Numbered from the stretch's first letter, positions 44,373 to 54,127 are shown. The stretch is DNA of 64,000 nt from Prevotella sp. (GCA_022486815.1 JAKVJW010000001.1:62001-126000); one strand, 5' to 3'. Notes: generated by a model not told the origin, from the letters alone. Numbers and translations are program-made.

Positions 44373-45356
44373 ATGCGAAATAAAGAGATCATAGACGAGC
44401 TTGTTTCTTCTTATTTGTTGGGGGATATCAGTAAAGAAGATTTTCATATTTTGACTCATAAAATTTCTGAGTCAAAAGAAATCCATGATTTTGTGCGAAA
44501 TTTAATAGAAATTTGGTTTTCTACTAAGGTCATCTACGACAGAACTGACTATAACAAAAATGCAGCTTTCAAACGTTTTAAGGATCTTGTTGGTTATAAA
44601 GAACCTATTCGGAAGAAATGGAGAACAGTGATTATAACTGTTGCTGCAATTACATTGTTATTTTTAATACCGTTCTCTTTTTATACTAGAGATAACCGAT
44701 TGCAGATGAAGCAGTTAATGGAAATTTCTGTTCCAGATGGCTCGCGATTGAACCTTGCACTTCCTGATGGAACCAAGATAACTTTAAACTCAGGTTCGAA
44801 ACTTACTTATTCTCGTGGTTTCGGTATAACCAATCGGGATGTGTCTTTAATCGGAGAGGCATGGTTCAATGTTAAACCAAATAAAAAGATTCCTTTTGTC
44901 GTTAATACTAAACATGTTAGGATGACGGATTTAGGTACACGTTTTTTCTTTCATGATTATCCAATGGATCGTACCTTACGTGTGAAATTGGTTGAAGGCA
45001 GCATATCTGTCCATAATAATATTGTAACGACAAATGATCTTGTCATGCGATTCGGTGAGACTGTCATAATGAATAAAGAAACGGGTGAAATGCATAAGGT
45101 GAAAACGCCAGTATCAACTTTAAAGGAAAATGACATGGATATCATGGTCTTTGACGATATACCTTTACAAGAAATAGTCCGGATCTTAAGTCGTACTTAT
45201 GGCATTGAAGTGACGGTAACTGAAGCTTCAAAGAATAAGTGTTTCTATGGACGTTTTAACCGTAAGTATAGTTCTTTTCAAGATGTGATAGACAATCTGG
45301 CTTCTACTAATGCACTACATTACAGAAGGAAAGGGAATGGATATATACTATATTAA
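44373..45356 (+). CDS. FecR-family anti-sigma factor
   Basis: A 327-residue inner-membrane regulator. A cytosolic N-terminal anti-sigma region (about 1-75) precedes a membrane helix (WRTVIITVAAITLLFLIPFSFY, about 83-104 broadly). The periplasmic FecR domain follows (SRLNLALPDGTKITLNSGSK and GEAWFNV), then a C-terminal DUF4974-like domain (VFDDIPLQEIVRILSRTYGI). It would hold the ECF sigma factor until a signal from an STN-domain SusC arrives. In most Bacteroidetes loci the order is sigma, FecR, SusC; here FecR comes first. The upstream 247 bases (44126-44372) hold no gene or clear promoter. Confidence 0.9.
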   Translation: MRNKEIIDELVSSYLLGDISKEDFHILTHKISESKEIHDFVRNLIEIWFSTKVIYDRTDYNKNAAFKRFKDLVGYKEPIRKKWRTVIITVAAITLLFLIPFSFYTRDNRLQMKQLMEISVPDGSRLNLALPDGTKITLNSGSKLTYSRGFGITNRDVSLIGEAWFNVKPNKKIPFVVNTKHVRMTDLGTRFFFHDYPMDRTLRVKLVEGSISVHNNIVTTNDLVMRFGETVIMNKETGEMHKVKTPVSTLKENDMDIMVFDDIPLQEIVRILSRTYGIEVTVTEASKNKCFYGRFNRKYSSFQDVIDNLASTNALHYRRKGNGYILY

Positions 45357-45751
45357 GAAAGTATGACTTGAGTCATAATCAACAACAATATATTTTATAA
45401 AATTTATGCCAATGAAAAATTAATCTTTTGTAACCCTCTTTGATCGGATTTCTCAAAGAAATCTATGTTTGATATCATGGAAATGTATCTGCTTAACCTT
45501 ATAGAAAAAGTAAATAACCTAATTTGAAAATTGATCTTAACTTTTTTGCTTATGTTCTATTTGCTTTCTTTTATACAATATGTTTCCTATGAAAATACAC
45601 CTCTGCTGCAAATAGTTAATCAGAAACTGACGAGCCGAGACTTTTGCGGTAAACTGAAGAAAAAATGATTATAAGTAAGTAAGATAAAAAACGAAAGAAG
45701 AATAAAAAGCAAAAGTAGTGATGACAATAGCACTGAGAATATGTGATAGGT
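45357..45751 (+). other. Gap between FecR and sigma genes
   Basis: About 390 bases with no convincing gene. It contains at 45398-45426 a 29-base copy of the sequence found upstream of the PUL 2 susC. Here the small frame that follows its ATG stops after MPMKN. Confidence 0.5.
45398..45426 (+). repeat. 29-bp direct repeat, copy 1
   Basis: Starts TAAAATTTATGCCAATG and matches 46518-46546 in 28 of 29 positions. Both copies lie after a regulator gene (FecR here, sigma there), suggesting a local duplication or rearrangement. Confidence 0.85.
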
Positions 45752-45759
45752 TATGTTTG
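45752..45759 (+). promoter_or_regulatory. Promoter -7 box TATGTTTG of the sigma gene
   Basis: Lies inside the longest possible sigma reading frame and 13 bases before the ATG at 45773, supporting that downstream start. Upstream element weak. Confidence 0.4.
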
Positions 45760-45772
45760 TACGAATAAAGAA

Positions 45773-46375
45773 ATGAATATCTCTGATGACCTTTTAGTAG
45801 AGAAACTTCATAGTGGTGATATTAAAGCTTTTGAATGGATATATAATCACTATTATGAACTTCTTTGTCGTTATGCATATAGATTTCTGAAGGATCGAAA
45901 TTCTGCAGAGGAGATTGTCGATGATGTAATGTGTAGTTTATGGGCTAGACATGAAAGAGTGGAAATCAGACAGATACGGGCATATCTCCTTCATGCAGTA
46001 AGGAATTTATGCCTTAATCATTTAAAATCTATAATGTGCTGTTTTCAGTCTTCAAATGGCAATATTTCTCCAGAAGAAAATACAGCATTTTTAGACGCAT
46101 TGTTCTGTGATGATGAACATCCGCTGGGTATATTGCTAGAAAAAGAGTTTGAAGAAGAATTATGTAAAGCAGTTGACGGCCTTCCTGAAGAATGCAGAAA
46201 AGTTTTTGAGATGAGTCGTCGAGATAATAAAAAATATGGGGAAATCTCAAAAGAATTAGGAATTTCCATTAATACTGTAAAATACCATATTAAAAATGCG
46301 TTGCGGCTGATAAATCTCTCTGTGGCGAAATATCTTTTCATCGTTCTGTTTGCAATTGTTCTATGTGGAATTTAA
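45773..46375 (+). CDS. ECF-type RNA polymerase sigma factor
   Basis: A 200-residue sigma-70 family protein. Region 2 is recognisable (FEWIYNHYYELLCRYAYRFL and SAEEIVDDVM), and region 4 ends with YGEISKELGISINTVKYHIK, a helix-turn-helix for the -35 element. The hydrophobic tail FIVLFAIVLCGI is a feature seen in other Bacteroidetes ECF factors. It probably activates the adjacent SusC/SusD operon when released by the FecR protein encoded upstream. Both an ATG at 45743 and one at 45773 are in frame. I choose 45773 because of the promoter box at 45752-45759 and the usual N-terminus. Confidence 0.92.
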   Translation: MNISDDLLVEKLHSGDIKAFEWIYNHYYELLCRYAYRFLKDRNSAEEIVDDVMCSLWARHERVEIRQIRAYLLHAVRNLCLNHLKSIMCCFQSSNGNISPEENTAFLDALFCDDEHPLGILLEKEFEEELCKAVDGLPEECRKVFEMSRRDNKKYGEISKELGISINTVKYHIKNALRLINLSVAKYLFIVLFAIVLCGI

Positions 46376-46517
46376 AGATGTTTTTGCCTGCCTGTTCTCT
46401 TAAAAAATTACTTATCTATAAATTGACAAAAGATAGCAAACTTGTTTCCTGATTTTTTCTTTACCAGAAAAAGTTAATATAGGAGATCTCAGAATTATAA
46501 ACAAAATGATTAACCAT

Positions 46518-46546
46518 TAAAATTTATGCCAATGAAAAATTTATCT
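46518..46546 (+). repeat. 29-bp direct repeat, copy 2
   Basis: Differs from 45398-45426 by a single base. Includes ATGCCAATGAAAAATT, the start of the 26-codon frame at 46526. Confidence 0.85.
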
Positions 46547-46606
46547 GTTTACTTAAAAAATATTTGTATAGGATGTGCTATAATTAAAAAATTAGACAAC
46601 GTTTAA
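46526..46606 (+). CDS. Possible 26-residue leader peptide or susC remnant
   Basis: ATG to TAA encoding a short peptide opening MPMKNLSVYLKNICIGCAII, 21 bases ahead of the susC ATG. It could be a leader peptide, or the relic of an older susC start (many SusC proteins open with MKN...LK). Its repeat partner at 45398 stops early. Too short to trust on sequence alone. Confidence 0.25.
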   Translation: MPMKNLSVYLKNICIGCAIIKKLDNV

Positions 46607-46627
46607 CTTAAATCTAAAAAAGAGACA

Positions 46628-49600
46628 ATGAATAATCTAATAAAGAAATTGACATTAGCAATATCTTTTATATTTATGTTCAATTTATTCGCATTTGGAC
46701 AGCATATTTCTTTAATAGCGAATAATGTTACTGTAAAAGAGGCTATGAATAGATTGCAAAATGCATCAGGATATTCTTTTGTGTATTATTATGGGGATGT
46801 AAATACCTCGAAAAAAGTGAATATCTCCGCGAAAAATGCAACGGTATCTCAAATAGTCAGTCAGATATTAAAAGATCAGAACTTAAATTATAAAATAAAA
46901 GGTAAAGCAATTATCATAAGCAAGGAAGAAAAAGACAAACAAACAATAAAACAAGGAATAAAGAAGAGTAATGATTCTAAAACGGTAAAAGGCCGTGTAG
47001 TTGACAAAAAGGGTGAGCCTATTATAGGGGCGACAGTTAAGGTGAAAGGGGCAAGCATTGGAACCGTCACTGATTTGAATGGTTATTATTCTTTAGATGC
47101 CCCTGTAGGTAGTACATTAGAAATATCTTATATTGGGTATCGAAAGATGTTAGTGCATGCAGAAGATAATAAAGAGACTGTTTTAAAAGAAGATTCAAAA
47201 TTATTGAATGAAGTTGTGGTAGTCGGCTATGGAACACAAAAAAAAGAGTCTTTGACAGGTTCAATATCAGCTGTTAGTAATGAAGAACTTACTGAAACAA
47301 GAAACGAAAATCTAGAAAACATGTTAGCAGGTAAAGTGCCTGGTCTATATGTTGTTCAGGAATCCTCTGAACCAGGTAAATTTAAAAATAAGTTTAATAT
47401 TAGAGATTTTGGTGATCCATTAGTTATTATAGATGGTGTACCAAGAGATAATATGACTCGCTTAGATGCCGATGATATTGAGAGTGTGTCTGTATTAAAG
47501 GATGCTTCAGCTGCGGTTTATGGAGTCCGTGCTGCTAATGGTGTTGTGCTTATTACTACAAAAAAAGGTAGGGCTGGTTCCGTTAAGTTGGAATATAATG
47601 GTAGTTATGGTTTCCAATATCCTCACGGTTTACCGAAATCAGCTGATGCGGCATCTTCTATGATGATTATTAATGAGGATAATATGGATAATGATAAGGG
47701 TGGTACTGTACGTTGGTCACAAGACCAAATAAATGAATATTTGAGTGGCCAAAAGAAGAGTACGGATTGGTATCATGCCATTATGCGTAATGGCGCTCCC
47801 CAAACACAACATACACTAAGTATAAGTGGGGGAGATAATAAAATACAATTTTATGCTTCTGCAGGGTATCAATATCAAGAATCTTTTTTGCGAAGTAAGG
47901 ATAATAACTATGAGAAATTTAATGTCCGTTCAAATATTAGTGCTAAAATATCAAATAGATTGAAAGTGGAGTTGAATTTGTCTGGAATTATGGAAGATAA
48001 CCATAAAAATTATTTTGGTACAGATTGGATTATTCGTTGTATGCAACGCGCTCCTGCGTTTTATCCTGTTTTCGCTAATAATAATCCTGATTATCTTGGA
48101 TTTGAGCCTGTGGATACAAATCCTTATGCTATGACTCATTCAGACATAAGTGGCTATAAGCTATATAAAACAAGATGGTTACAATCTTCTGCCAGTGCCG
48201 AATATGATATTCCTGGTATTGATGGCCTAAAATTAAAAGGAATGTTCAGCTATGATTATGAAGAAGATAATGATAAAGCTTATAAAAAAGCATTTAATTT
48301 GTATAATTATGATGAGGTGAGTGATTCTTATAGTGGAACATTATATAATAGTCCGAATCAGGTAAAGCGTACTGTTTATTTTAAAGAAAATTGTTTATAT
48401 CAATTATCTTTAGCATATAAACATGTATTTGATAAAATCCATAATATCGGAGCATTATTGTTAGTAGAAGGTCAAACAAAAAAAGGAGACAACTTTTATG
48501 CTAGTCGGGAAGTATCATTAGATATGGATCAATTATTTGCTGGCAATAGTGATAATCAAGTAGCTTCTATGTCTACTTCTGATGGTGACCTTTATAAAGA
48601 ATCGAATTTGGGTCTGGTAGGTCGTTTTACATACGATTATTTGTCGAAGTATTTGGCAGAATTTAGTTTTCGCTATGATGGATCTTCAAAATTTGCATCT
48701 GGACATCGATGGGGATTCTTTCCATCAGCTTCTTTGGGTTGGCGTATTTCAGAGGAAAATTTTTGGAGAAAATCTAAATTAAATTTTATAGATAATGCCA
48801 AAATACGCGTATCGTATGGTAAATTAGGAGATGATAAGGCATCAAGTTATCAATTCCTTACCGGATATAATTATCCTGCAAGTGGTAGCTCAAAGAATTT
48901 ACCTGGAGGTTATATCTTTAATGGTACTTATTACAATAGTAGTGCTAGCACAGGTATAGCTAATAAAAATATAACTTGGTATGTGTCAAAAACATTTGAT
49001 ATAGGTTTTGATTTTGATGCTTGGCATGGTCTTTTAGGCTTTACGGTTGATTATTATAATAGGATACGCAGTGGTCTATTGGCAACAAGGGTAAAAAGTC
49101 TTCCTTCTGTTGTAGGAGCCGCTCTTCCTCAAGAAAATTTGAATGGTGATCAAACTCAAGGTTTCGAAATCGAATTAAAACATCGTAATCATATTCGAGA
49201 TTTCAACTATTGCTTTAATGGAAATATTTCTTTTTCCCGTAGCAAACATAGGTATGTTGAAAGTGGTGCTTATGGAAATTCTTATAATCAATGGCGTAAC
49301 GATGCAAATTATAGAAATAAGGATATCTGGTGGGGATATGGTGAAGATGGAAGATATACATCATATCGTGATATTGCAAACTCTGATGTATATACTGATA
49401 GGAGTACACTCCCCGGTTCCTATAAGTATGAAGATTGGAATGGGGATGGCGTTATTAACGATTTGGATAAACATCCTATTGCTTATTCTGGAAGCTGCCC
49501 TAGAATTAATTTTGGTATGACAGCTACAGCAAATTATAAAGGGTTTGATTTATGTCTCTTATTCCAAGGTGCTCTAAAGCGTTCTGTTAGTTATGATGAG

Positions 49601-50002
49601 ATTTTAGCCCAGCCATGTTGGGGCAATGATAATTCTGGTACATTAAAGATGTTTTTGGATCGTTGGCACCCAAAAGACCCTTTGGCAGATCCATTCAATA
49701 TAAATACAGAATGGGTTCCAGGAAAATATGCATATACTGGCATTATTGCAAAAGATAATTCTCTTTTTCGTATTTATAATACGAATTATTTACGTTTAAA
49801 GAGTGCCGAGTTAGGTTATACCGTTCCTAAACTATTAATATCTAAATTAGGTATCCATAGCCTTCGCTTTTATATTAATGCTTATAATCTGTTCACTTTA
49901 TGTAATATGAAGTATTTGGATCCGGAACATCCAGATGATCATCATGGCTGTGTTTATCCGTTAAATAAAACCATTACATTTGGCATAAATATTAAACTCT
50001 AA
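46628..50002 (+). CDS. SusC-family TonB-dependent transporter with STN signalling domain (PUL 2)
   Basis: A 1124-residue outer-membrane protein. After the signal peptide (to about residue 24, FAFGQ) comes an STN domain (about 28-98, ISLIANNVTVKEAMNRLQNA), which contacts FecR in the periplasm. A carboxypeptidase-like regulatory domain follows (VKGRVVDKKGEPIIGATVKV, near 119-195), then the plug starting NEVVVVGYGTQKKESLTGSI and a barrel ending FGINIKL. The STN domain agrees with the FecR/sigma pair upstream: substrate binding should turn on the operon. SusD follows after 10 bases. Confidence 0.95.
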   Translation: MNNLIKKLTLAISFIFMFNLFAFGQHISLIANNVTVKEAMNRLQNASGYSFVYYYGDVNTSKKVNISAKNATVSQIVSQILKDQNLNYKIKGKAIIISKEEKDKQTIKQGIKKSNDSKTVKGRVVDKKGEPIIGATVKVKGASIGTVTDLNGYYSLDAPVGSTLEISYIGYRKMLVHAEDNKETVLKEDSKLLNEVVVVGYGTQKKESLTGSISAVSNEELTETRNENLENMLAGKVPGLYVVQESSEPGKFKNKFNIRDFGDPLVIIDGVPRDNMTRLDADDIESVSVLKDASAAVYGVRAANGVVLITTKKGRAGSVKLEYNGSYGFQYPHGLPKSADAASSMMIINEDNMDNDKGGTVRWSQDQINEYLSGQKKSTDWYHAIMRNGAPQTQHTLSISGGDNKIQFYASAGYQYQESFLRSKDNNYEKFNVRSNISAKISNRLKVELNLSGIMEDNHKNYFGTDWIIRCMQRAPAFYPVFANNNPDYLGFEPVDTNPYAMTHSDISGYKLYKTRWLQSSASAEYDIPGIDGLKLKGMFSYDYEEDNDKAYKKAFNLYNYDEVSDSYSGTLYNSPNQVKRTVYFKENCLYQLSLAYKHVFDKIHNIGALLLVEGQTKKGDNFYASREVSLDMDQLFAGNSDNQVASMSTSDGDLYKESNLGLVGRFTYDYLSKYLAEFSFRYDGSSKFASGHRWGFFPSASLGWRISEENFWRKSKLNFIDNAKIRVSYGKLGDDKASSYQFLTGYNYPASGSSKNLPGGYIFNGTYYNSSASTGIANKNITWYVSKTFDIGFDFDAWHGLLGFTVDYYNRIRSGLLATRVKSLPSVVGAALPQENLNGDQTQGFEIELKHRNHIRDFNYCFNGNISFSRSKHRYVESGAYGNSYNQWRNDANYRNKDIWWGYGEDGRYTSYRDIANSDVYTDRSTLPGSYKYEDWNGDGVINDLDKHPIAYSGSCPRINFGMTATANYKGFDLCLLFQGALKRSVSYDEILAQPCWGNDNSGTLKMFLDRWHPKDPLADPFNINTEWVPGKYAYTGIIAKDNSLFRIYNTNYLRLKSAELGYTVPKLLISKLGIHSLRFYINAYNLFTLCNMKYLDPEHPDDHHGCVYPLNKTITFGINIKL

Positions 50003-50012
50003 AAAAAATATT

Positions 50013-51980
50013 ATGAAAAGAATAAAATATATAAGTATTTGTTTTTTAATAATCGTGATGTCTATGGCTTCATGCGTCAAGTTGGATATAGCTCCAATGA
50101 ATATTATTCAAGATAATCAGATATTAAGCTCTGAAGCTGGTATAACCTCTTATATGGCTCGACTTTATGGAGAAATGCCTATAGAAGATTTTCGTTATGG
50201 ACCTCAATATTTGTTTGATCATTTTTATGTGCATAAGGTTCCAGCAGCTTTAACTGGTGAAGCATTGAATAGTGGAACTCATCATGCAATGACGGAAGCT
50301 ACTTCTAGTGATTACGGAGATAATTGGAGCGATTTATATGCATTAATTCGTGAATGCAATTATTTTCTGCAAAAGATTGATTCCTATAAAAGTGATTTTT
50401 CCGAATCTTCAGTTAATCAATGGAAAGGCGAAGTGTATTGTATACGAGCTTTTACTTATTATGCGTTAGCAAAACGTTATGGTGGTGTCCCTATAGTTAC
50501 TACAGTATTGGATCCATTTTCTACATCTAAGACTGATATAATAAATGTTCCACGTTTTTCTGAAAAATCCACTTGGAATCAAGTAGCTTCAGATTTTGAT
50601 CGGGCTATTAGTCTATTGCCTGAAACAAGTCAAAGAGGAAGAGTTAATAAATATGTTGCTTATGGCTTGAAAGCAAGAGCTATGCTTTATGCAGGTTGTA
50701 TAGCAAAGTATAATACAACCTCATACTTTGATTCGAACAACAATAATACACAGGTTTGTGGTATGAAATCCGATTTGGTTAAAGGCTTTTTCCAAGCGGC
50801 TTATGATGCGGCAAAAGCTGTTGATGGGCATTATAGTCTGTATAAAGGGGATTGGAAAGCGGGAGATTTGAATGCTCAATATGAAAATTTTAAAAATATA
50901 TTTATAAAAATTCCGGATTGTGAATGTATGTTTGTACGCGACTATAGTTATCCTGATGATGTACATGGTTATAATGCATATAATGTTCCGAGGCAAGATA
51001 TGGGAGCGAATGGTTATTCTGCAAAAACATGTCCCACTTTGAATTTTGTTCAGATGTTTGATGGATTACCAAAGGATGCTAACGGAAATATAGATGTATA
51101 TAATGCAGATGGTACATATAAGTTATATAATAATCCTATGGATTTATTTACTAATGCTGAGCCTCGTCTACATGCGACTGTAATTTTTCCCAATGATATG
51201 TATAATAATGAAAATATAGAAATTTGGCGTGGTATTTATATTGGTAAAAAAGATGCGAAAGCAGGAAAAATTGAAAGATTGCTTCCTGCCAATAGTACAA
51301 TAACTTATGAAAATTCAAATAAGAAGAAATTATTAGTTACTTCAGGGAACTCTTCCCAGACTGCTTATACGCTTCATAATGGTACTAAAATGAATCCGGC
51401 AGGAAGGAGTGGCCGTTTTTCATCTGATAATTCATGCGCATTATCTGGATTTTCAATTCGTAAATGGTTAAGCCCTACACTTACGCCAGATAATACTCTT
51501 GAAAATCATTCCACCCAGAGTTGGATTGAATTACGTTATGCGGAAGTATTATTGTCGCGTGCTGAATCTGCTGCTGAATTAGCTTCTTTAGGAGATAATT
51601 CTCATTTGAATGATGCCTATTTGTGCATAAGTAAAATACGTGAACGTGCTGGTGCTAATCCCCTAACTTCTTTAGAAAAGTCTTCTGTTGATAATTTTAT
51701 TCAAGTTGTTAGAAAGGAGCGTCGTAAGGAATTAGCTTTTGAAAATAAAACTTGGTGGGATTTGAAGCGTTGGCGTATTATAGATAAAGAACAGAACAAT
51801 ACACGCTGGCTAACACTGATGCCTTTCTATGCAGATTATGCAGGAAAATGGTTCTTCGATGTTCGTTCCGATGAACGTAACGATACTTATACTTTTGACA
51901 CCAGGTGGTATTATCAAAAAATACCTTCAAGAGCTATCTCTTCCAGTAATAATATTGTTATTCAAAATCAAGGGTATTAA
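50013..51980 (+). CDS. SusD-family glycan-binding lipoprotein (PUL 2)
   Basis: A 655-residue lipoprotein with lipobox SMASC (Cys20). The SusD fold is supported by YCIRAFTYYALAKRYGGVPIV and the C-terminal VVRKERRKELAFENKTWWDLKRW. It partners with the STN-type SusC directly upstream (10-base gap) and would select the glycan imported. The next gene, a DUF3823 lipoprotein, starts 11 bases later, so all three are one operon. Confidence 0.94.
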   Translation: MKRIKYISICFLIIVMSMASCVKLDIAPMNIIQDNQILSSEAGITSYMARLYGEMPIEDFRYGPQYLFDHFYVHKVPAALTGEALNSGTHHAMTEATSSDYGDNWSDLYALIRECNYFLQKIDSYKSDFSESSVNQWKGEVYCIRAFTYYALAKRYGGVPIVTTVLDPFSTSKTDIINVPRFSEKSTWNQVASDFDRAISLLPETSQRGRVNKYVAYGLKARAMLYAGCIAKYNTTSYFDSNNNNTQVCGMKSDLVKGFFQAAYDAAKAVDGHYSLYKGDWKAGDLNAQYENFKNIFIKIPDCECMFVRDYSYPDDVHGYNAYNVPRQDMGANGYSAKTCPTLNFVQMFDGLPKDANGNIDVYNADGTYKLYNNPMDLFTNAEPRLHATVIFPNDMYNNENIEIWRGIYIGKKDAKAGKIERLLPANSTITYENSNKKKLLVTSGNSSQTAYTLHNGTKMNPAGRSGRFSSDNSCALSGFSIRKWLSPTLTPDNTLENHSTQSWIELRYAEVLLSRAESAAELASLGDNSHLNDAYLCISKIRERAGANPLTSLEKSSVDNFIQVVRKERRKELAFENKTWWDLKRWRIIDKEQNNTRWLTLMPFYADYAGKWFFDVRSDERNDTYTFDTRWYYQKIPSRAISSSNNIVIQNQGY

Positions 51981-51991
51981 AGATAAAGCAA

Positions 51992-52735
51992 ATGAAAAGG
52001 TTAATATATTGTATAGTTTGTGTTTTATGTGTAAGTTCATGCACCTTGGACAATTATGACGGACCATCTGAAACCTTTAGAGGAACAATTACTGATAGTA
52101 TATCTGGCAGAGGGTTTGAGACTGAAGTTGGTGACGATGGTGTTCAATTTAAAATGCTTGAAACAAGTTATTGTGCAAATCCTACGCCATGGTTTCTTAC
52201 TTGTTGCCAAAATGGGACTTTTCAGGACACAAAGGTCTTTAACGGTAATTATAATATAACTCCTTATGGAGCATTTGTTCCTTTTGTTGAAACTGGTAAC
52301 AATGGAAAGATAACGAAAGACAAGTCCGTAAATTTAAAGATTTCAGGAACTGTTTCTCATAATTTTATAGTAGAACCATTTTTGGAAGTTACTTGGGTAG
52401 GTGAACCAACAGTAAGTAATAATCAGATCAAAGTACAAGTGAAAATTGAAAGAGGTACTTCCAATCCTAATTATCAGCAGAAATGTACGGATGTCTTTTT
52501 GTTTATCAATTCGTCAAGTCCGTATGTCAGTTCAAACAATTATGATAGTCGCATTTCCGTTTCTCTTTCAGGTAGTGCGGCTAAAACTGCTCCAGGTTCT
52601 GTAGTTACCTTGACTTCAAATAAAGTTACAAGTGGAATGACTTATTATGTACGTGTCGGTGCGAGGATAGACTATGCTACAAATGGTGTTAAACGTTATA
52701 ATTATAATGAACCGAAATCAATAGTTGTTCCTTAA
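51992..52735 (+). CDS. DUF3823 domain surface lipoprotein
   Basis: A 247-residue protein with a short signal peptide and lipobox LCVSSC (Cys15 or close). The opening YDGPSETFRGTITDSISGRGFETE and the later QNGTFQDTKVFNGNYNITP match DUF3823 proteins, which commonly follow SusD and are thought to be surface glycan-binding proteins with a carboxypeptidase-like Ig fold. Its gene is 11 bases after susD. A hairpin follows. It may help bind the same substrate as SusD; direct evidence is lacking. Confidence 0.87.
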   Translation: MKRLIYCIVCVLCVSSCTLDNYDGPSETFRGTITDSISGRGFETEVGDDGVQFKMLETSYCANPTPWFLTCCQNGTFQDTKVFNGNYNITPYGAFVPFVETGNNGKITKDKSVNLKISGTVSHNFIVEPFLEVTWVGEPTVSNNQIKVQVKIERGTSNPNYQQKCTDVFLFINSSSPYVSSNNYDSRISVSLSGSAAKTAPGSVVTLTSNKVTSGMTYYVRVGARIDYATNGVKRYNYNEPKSIVVP

Positions 52736-52750
52736 TTATGGATGTGTTTT

Positions 52751-52782
52751 GGATATTCGATTATATGATTTCCCGAATATCC
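52751..52782 (+). terminator. Hairpin after the DUF3823 gene
   Basis: A perfect 9-bp stem GGATATTCG (52751-52759) and CGAATATCC (52774-52782), then TTTTATG. It could attenuate read-through from the susCD genes into the phosphatase gene. Confidence 0.6.
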
Positions 52783-52829
52783 TTTTATGAAAATTATATT
52801 ATTAATTCAAAATAGTAATTATTTAAACT

Positions 52830-54092
52830 ATGAAACAGAAAATTATGTTTGTATTATTGTTTCTGCCATTAACAATCTTATCGGCTCAAACAACAAAAAA
52901 GGAGGTTATGGCAAATATCCTTTTGACAGGTGGAAACTATTATTGCTATCCTGCACCAAATGATAGATATACTCCTGCACCTGAAGGTTATAAACCGTTT
53001 TATATTAGTCATTATGGACGTCATGGGGCACGTTATATGACTTCTAATGATGCGTATGATTATTCTATCGCAATTATGAACTCAGCAAAATCATGTGGAG
53101 CTCTTACCACTTTTGGCAAGGATGTGTTAAAGCGTTTGGAAATAGCATACCAAAATGCATATAAACGGGATGGAGATTTGTCTAAATTAGGTGCACAGCA
53201 GCATCAAGGAATAGCATATCGTATGTACAAAAATTATCCAGAGTTGTTATCAAAACCAATAAATATTGATGCTAGAGCTTCTACAGTTCGTCGTTGTATT
53301 CTTAGTATGTCTAATTTTTGTCAAGAGTTGCGAGCTTTGAATCCTAAGTTGAAAATATCTATGGATGCCAGTACGCGGGATATGTGGTACATTGCTAATA
53401 AAAAAGATAGTATTGCTGTGGCTAGTACTAACGATGATGTAAATGCTAAGGCTCGAAGATTTGAAAAGATAATGATACAGCCTGATCGACTATTGAGAAC
53501 TTTATTTAGTAATTCTGATTTTACTAATAAGAATGTTGATGGGAAAAAATTGATGCATGATTTGTATAATATTGAAGAGGATATGCAGTGTTTGCCAGAG
53601 CTAAAATTATCATTTGCCGATGTGTTTACCAAAGAAGAATTGTTTAACCTTTGGGAATGTCGAAACATTAGATGGTATTATGATACAGGATTTGCTCCTG
53701 GCACTACACCCTATTATAAAGCTCGTTATAGTTTGTTACGTAATATCTTGAATACAGCCGATGATGTTATCCGGAGTGGTAATTCTACTGTTACGTTGCG
53801 TTTTGGTCATGATACTGAGGTGGCACCTCTGGCTTTCCTTTTACATTTAAAGGGGTGTTATGATGTGACGAGTAATATTGATAGCCTTTATACGCATTGG
53901 GCAAATTTCCAAGTAATTCCTATGGCTGCAAATATTCAGATAATATTTTATCGTAAGGAAGGGAGTAAAGATATTTTGGTGAAGTTCTTACAGAATGAAC
54001 ATGAAAGTTCCATTCCTTTAAAGACAGATTGTGCTCCATATTATCATTGGAAAGATGTTGAAGCTTATTATCGTACAGAGTTAGCTAATTAA
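52830..54092 (+). CDS. Histidine acid phosphatase family protein (MINPP/phytase-like branch)
   Basis: A 420-residue secreted phosphatase with a signal peptide ending near LSAQ (residue 20). The branch-2 histidine phosphatase motif RHGAR is at 64-68 in ISHYGRHGARYM (the residue after Tyr is Met rather than the usual Pro). The second catalytic motif HDTE is at 327-330 in LRFGHDTEVAP. His65 would be the phosphorylated nucleophile. Bacteroides homologues that I know of include the inositol-polyphosphate phosphatase BtMinpp. Here the gene lies between the SusCD/DUF3823 genes and a GH92 gene, so it more likely removes phosphate from glycans, for example mannose-6-phosphate. That role is inferred. 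Confidence 0.88.
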   Translation: MKQKIMFVLLFLPLTILSAQTTKKEVMANILLTGGNYYCYPAPNDRYTPAPEGYKPFYISHYGRHGARYMTSNDAYDYSIAIMNSAKSCGALTTFGKDVLKRLEIAYQNAYKRDGDLSKLGAQQHQGIAYRMYKNYPELLSKPINIDARASTVRRCILSMSNFCQELRALNPKLKISMDASTRDMWYIANKKDSIAVASTNDDVNAKARRFEKIMIQPDRLLRTLFSNSDFTNKNVDGKKLMHDLYNIEEDMQCLPELKLSFADVFTKEELFNLWECRNIRWYYDTGFAPGTTPYYKARYSLLRNILNTADDVIRSGNSTVTLRFGHDTEVAPLAFLLHLKGCYDVTSNIDSLYTHWANFQVIPMAANIQIIFYRKEGSKDILVKFLQNEHESSIPLKTDCAPYYHWKDVEAYYRTELAN

Positions 54093-54103
54093 ATACTTCT
54101 CGT

Positions 54104-54127
54104 CATAATACAATTTTATGTATTATG
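54104..54127 (+). other. Hairpin downstream of the phosphatase gene
   Basis: A perfect 9-bp inverted repeat CATAATACA (54104-54112), TGTATTATG (54119-54127), loop 6. The tail is not T-rich, so it is at best a weak terminator or an mRNA stabiliser. The other bases up to 54294 show nothing clear. Confidence 0.4.

Larger units (their letters stand above)
46376..46627 (+). other. Sigma-susC intergenic region
   Basis: About 250 bases expected to hold the sigma-dependent promoter of PUL 2. I see no TAnnTTTG box well placed here, which fits use of an alternative sigma factor. It contains repeat copy 2 and a 26-codon reading frame. Confidence 0.4.

Noticed and set aside
45743..45772. Upstream ATG for the sigma factor
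   Set aside because: A promoter box at 45752-45759 lies within it and the downstream ATG gives the normal family N-terminus.
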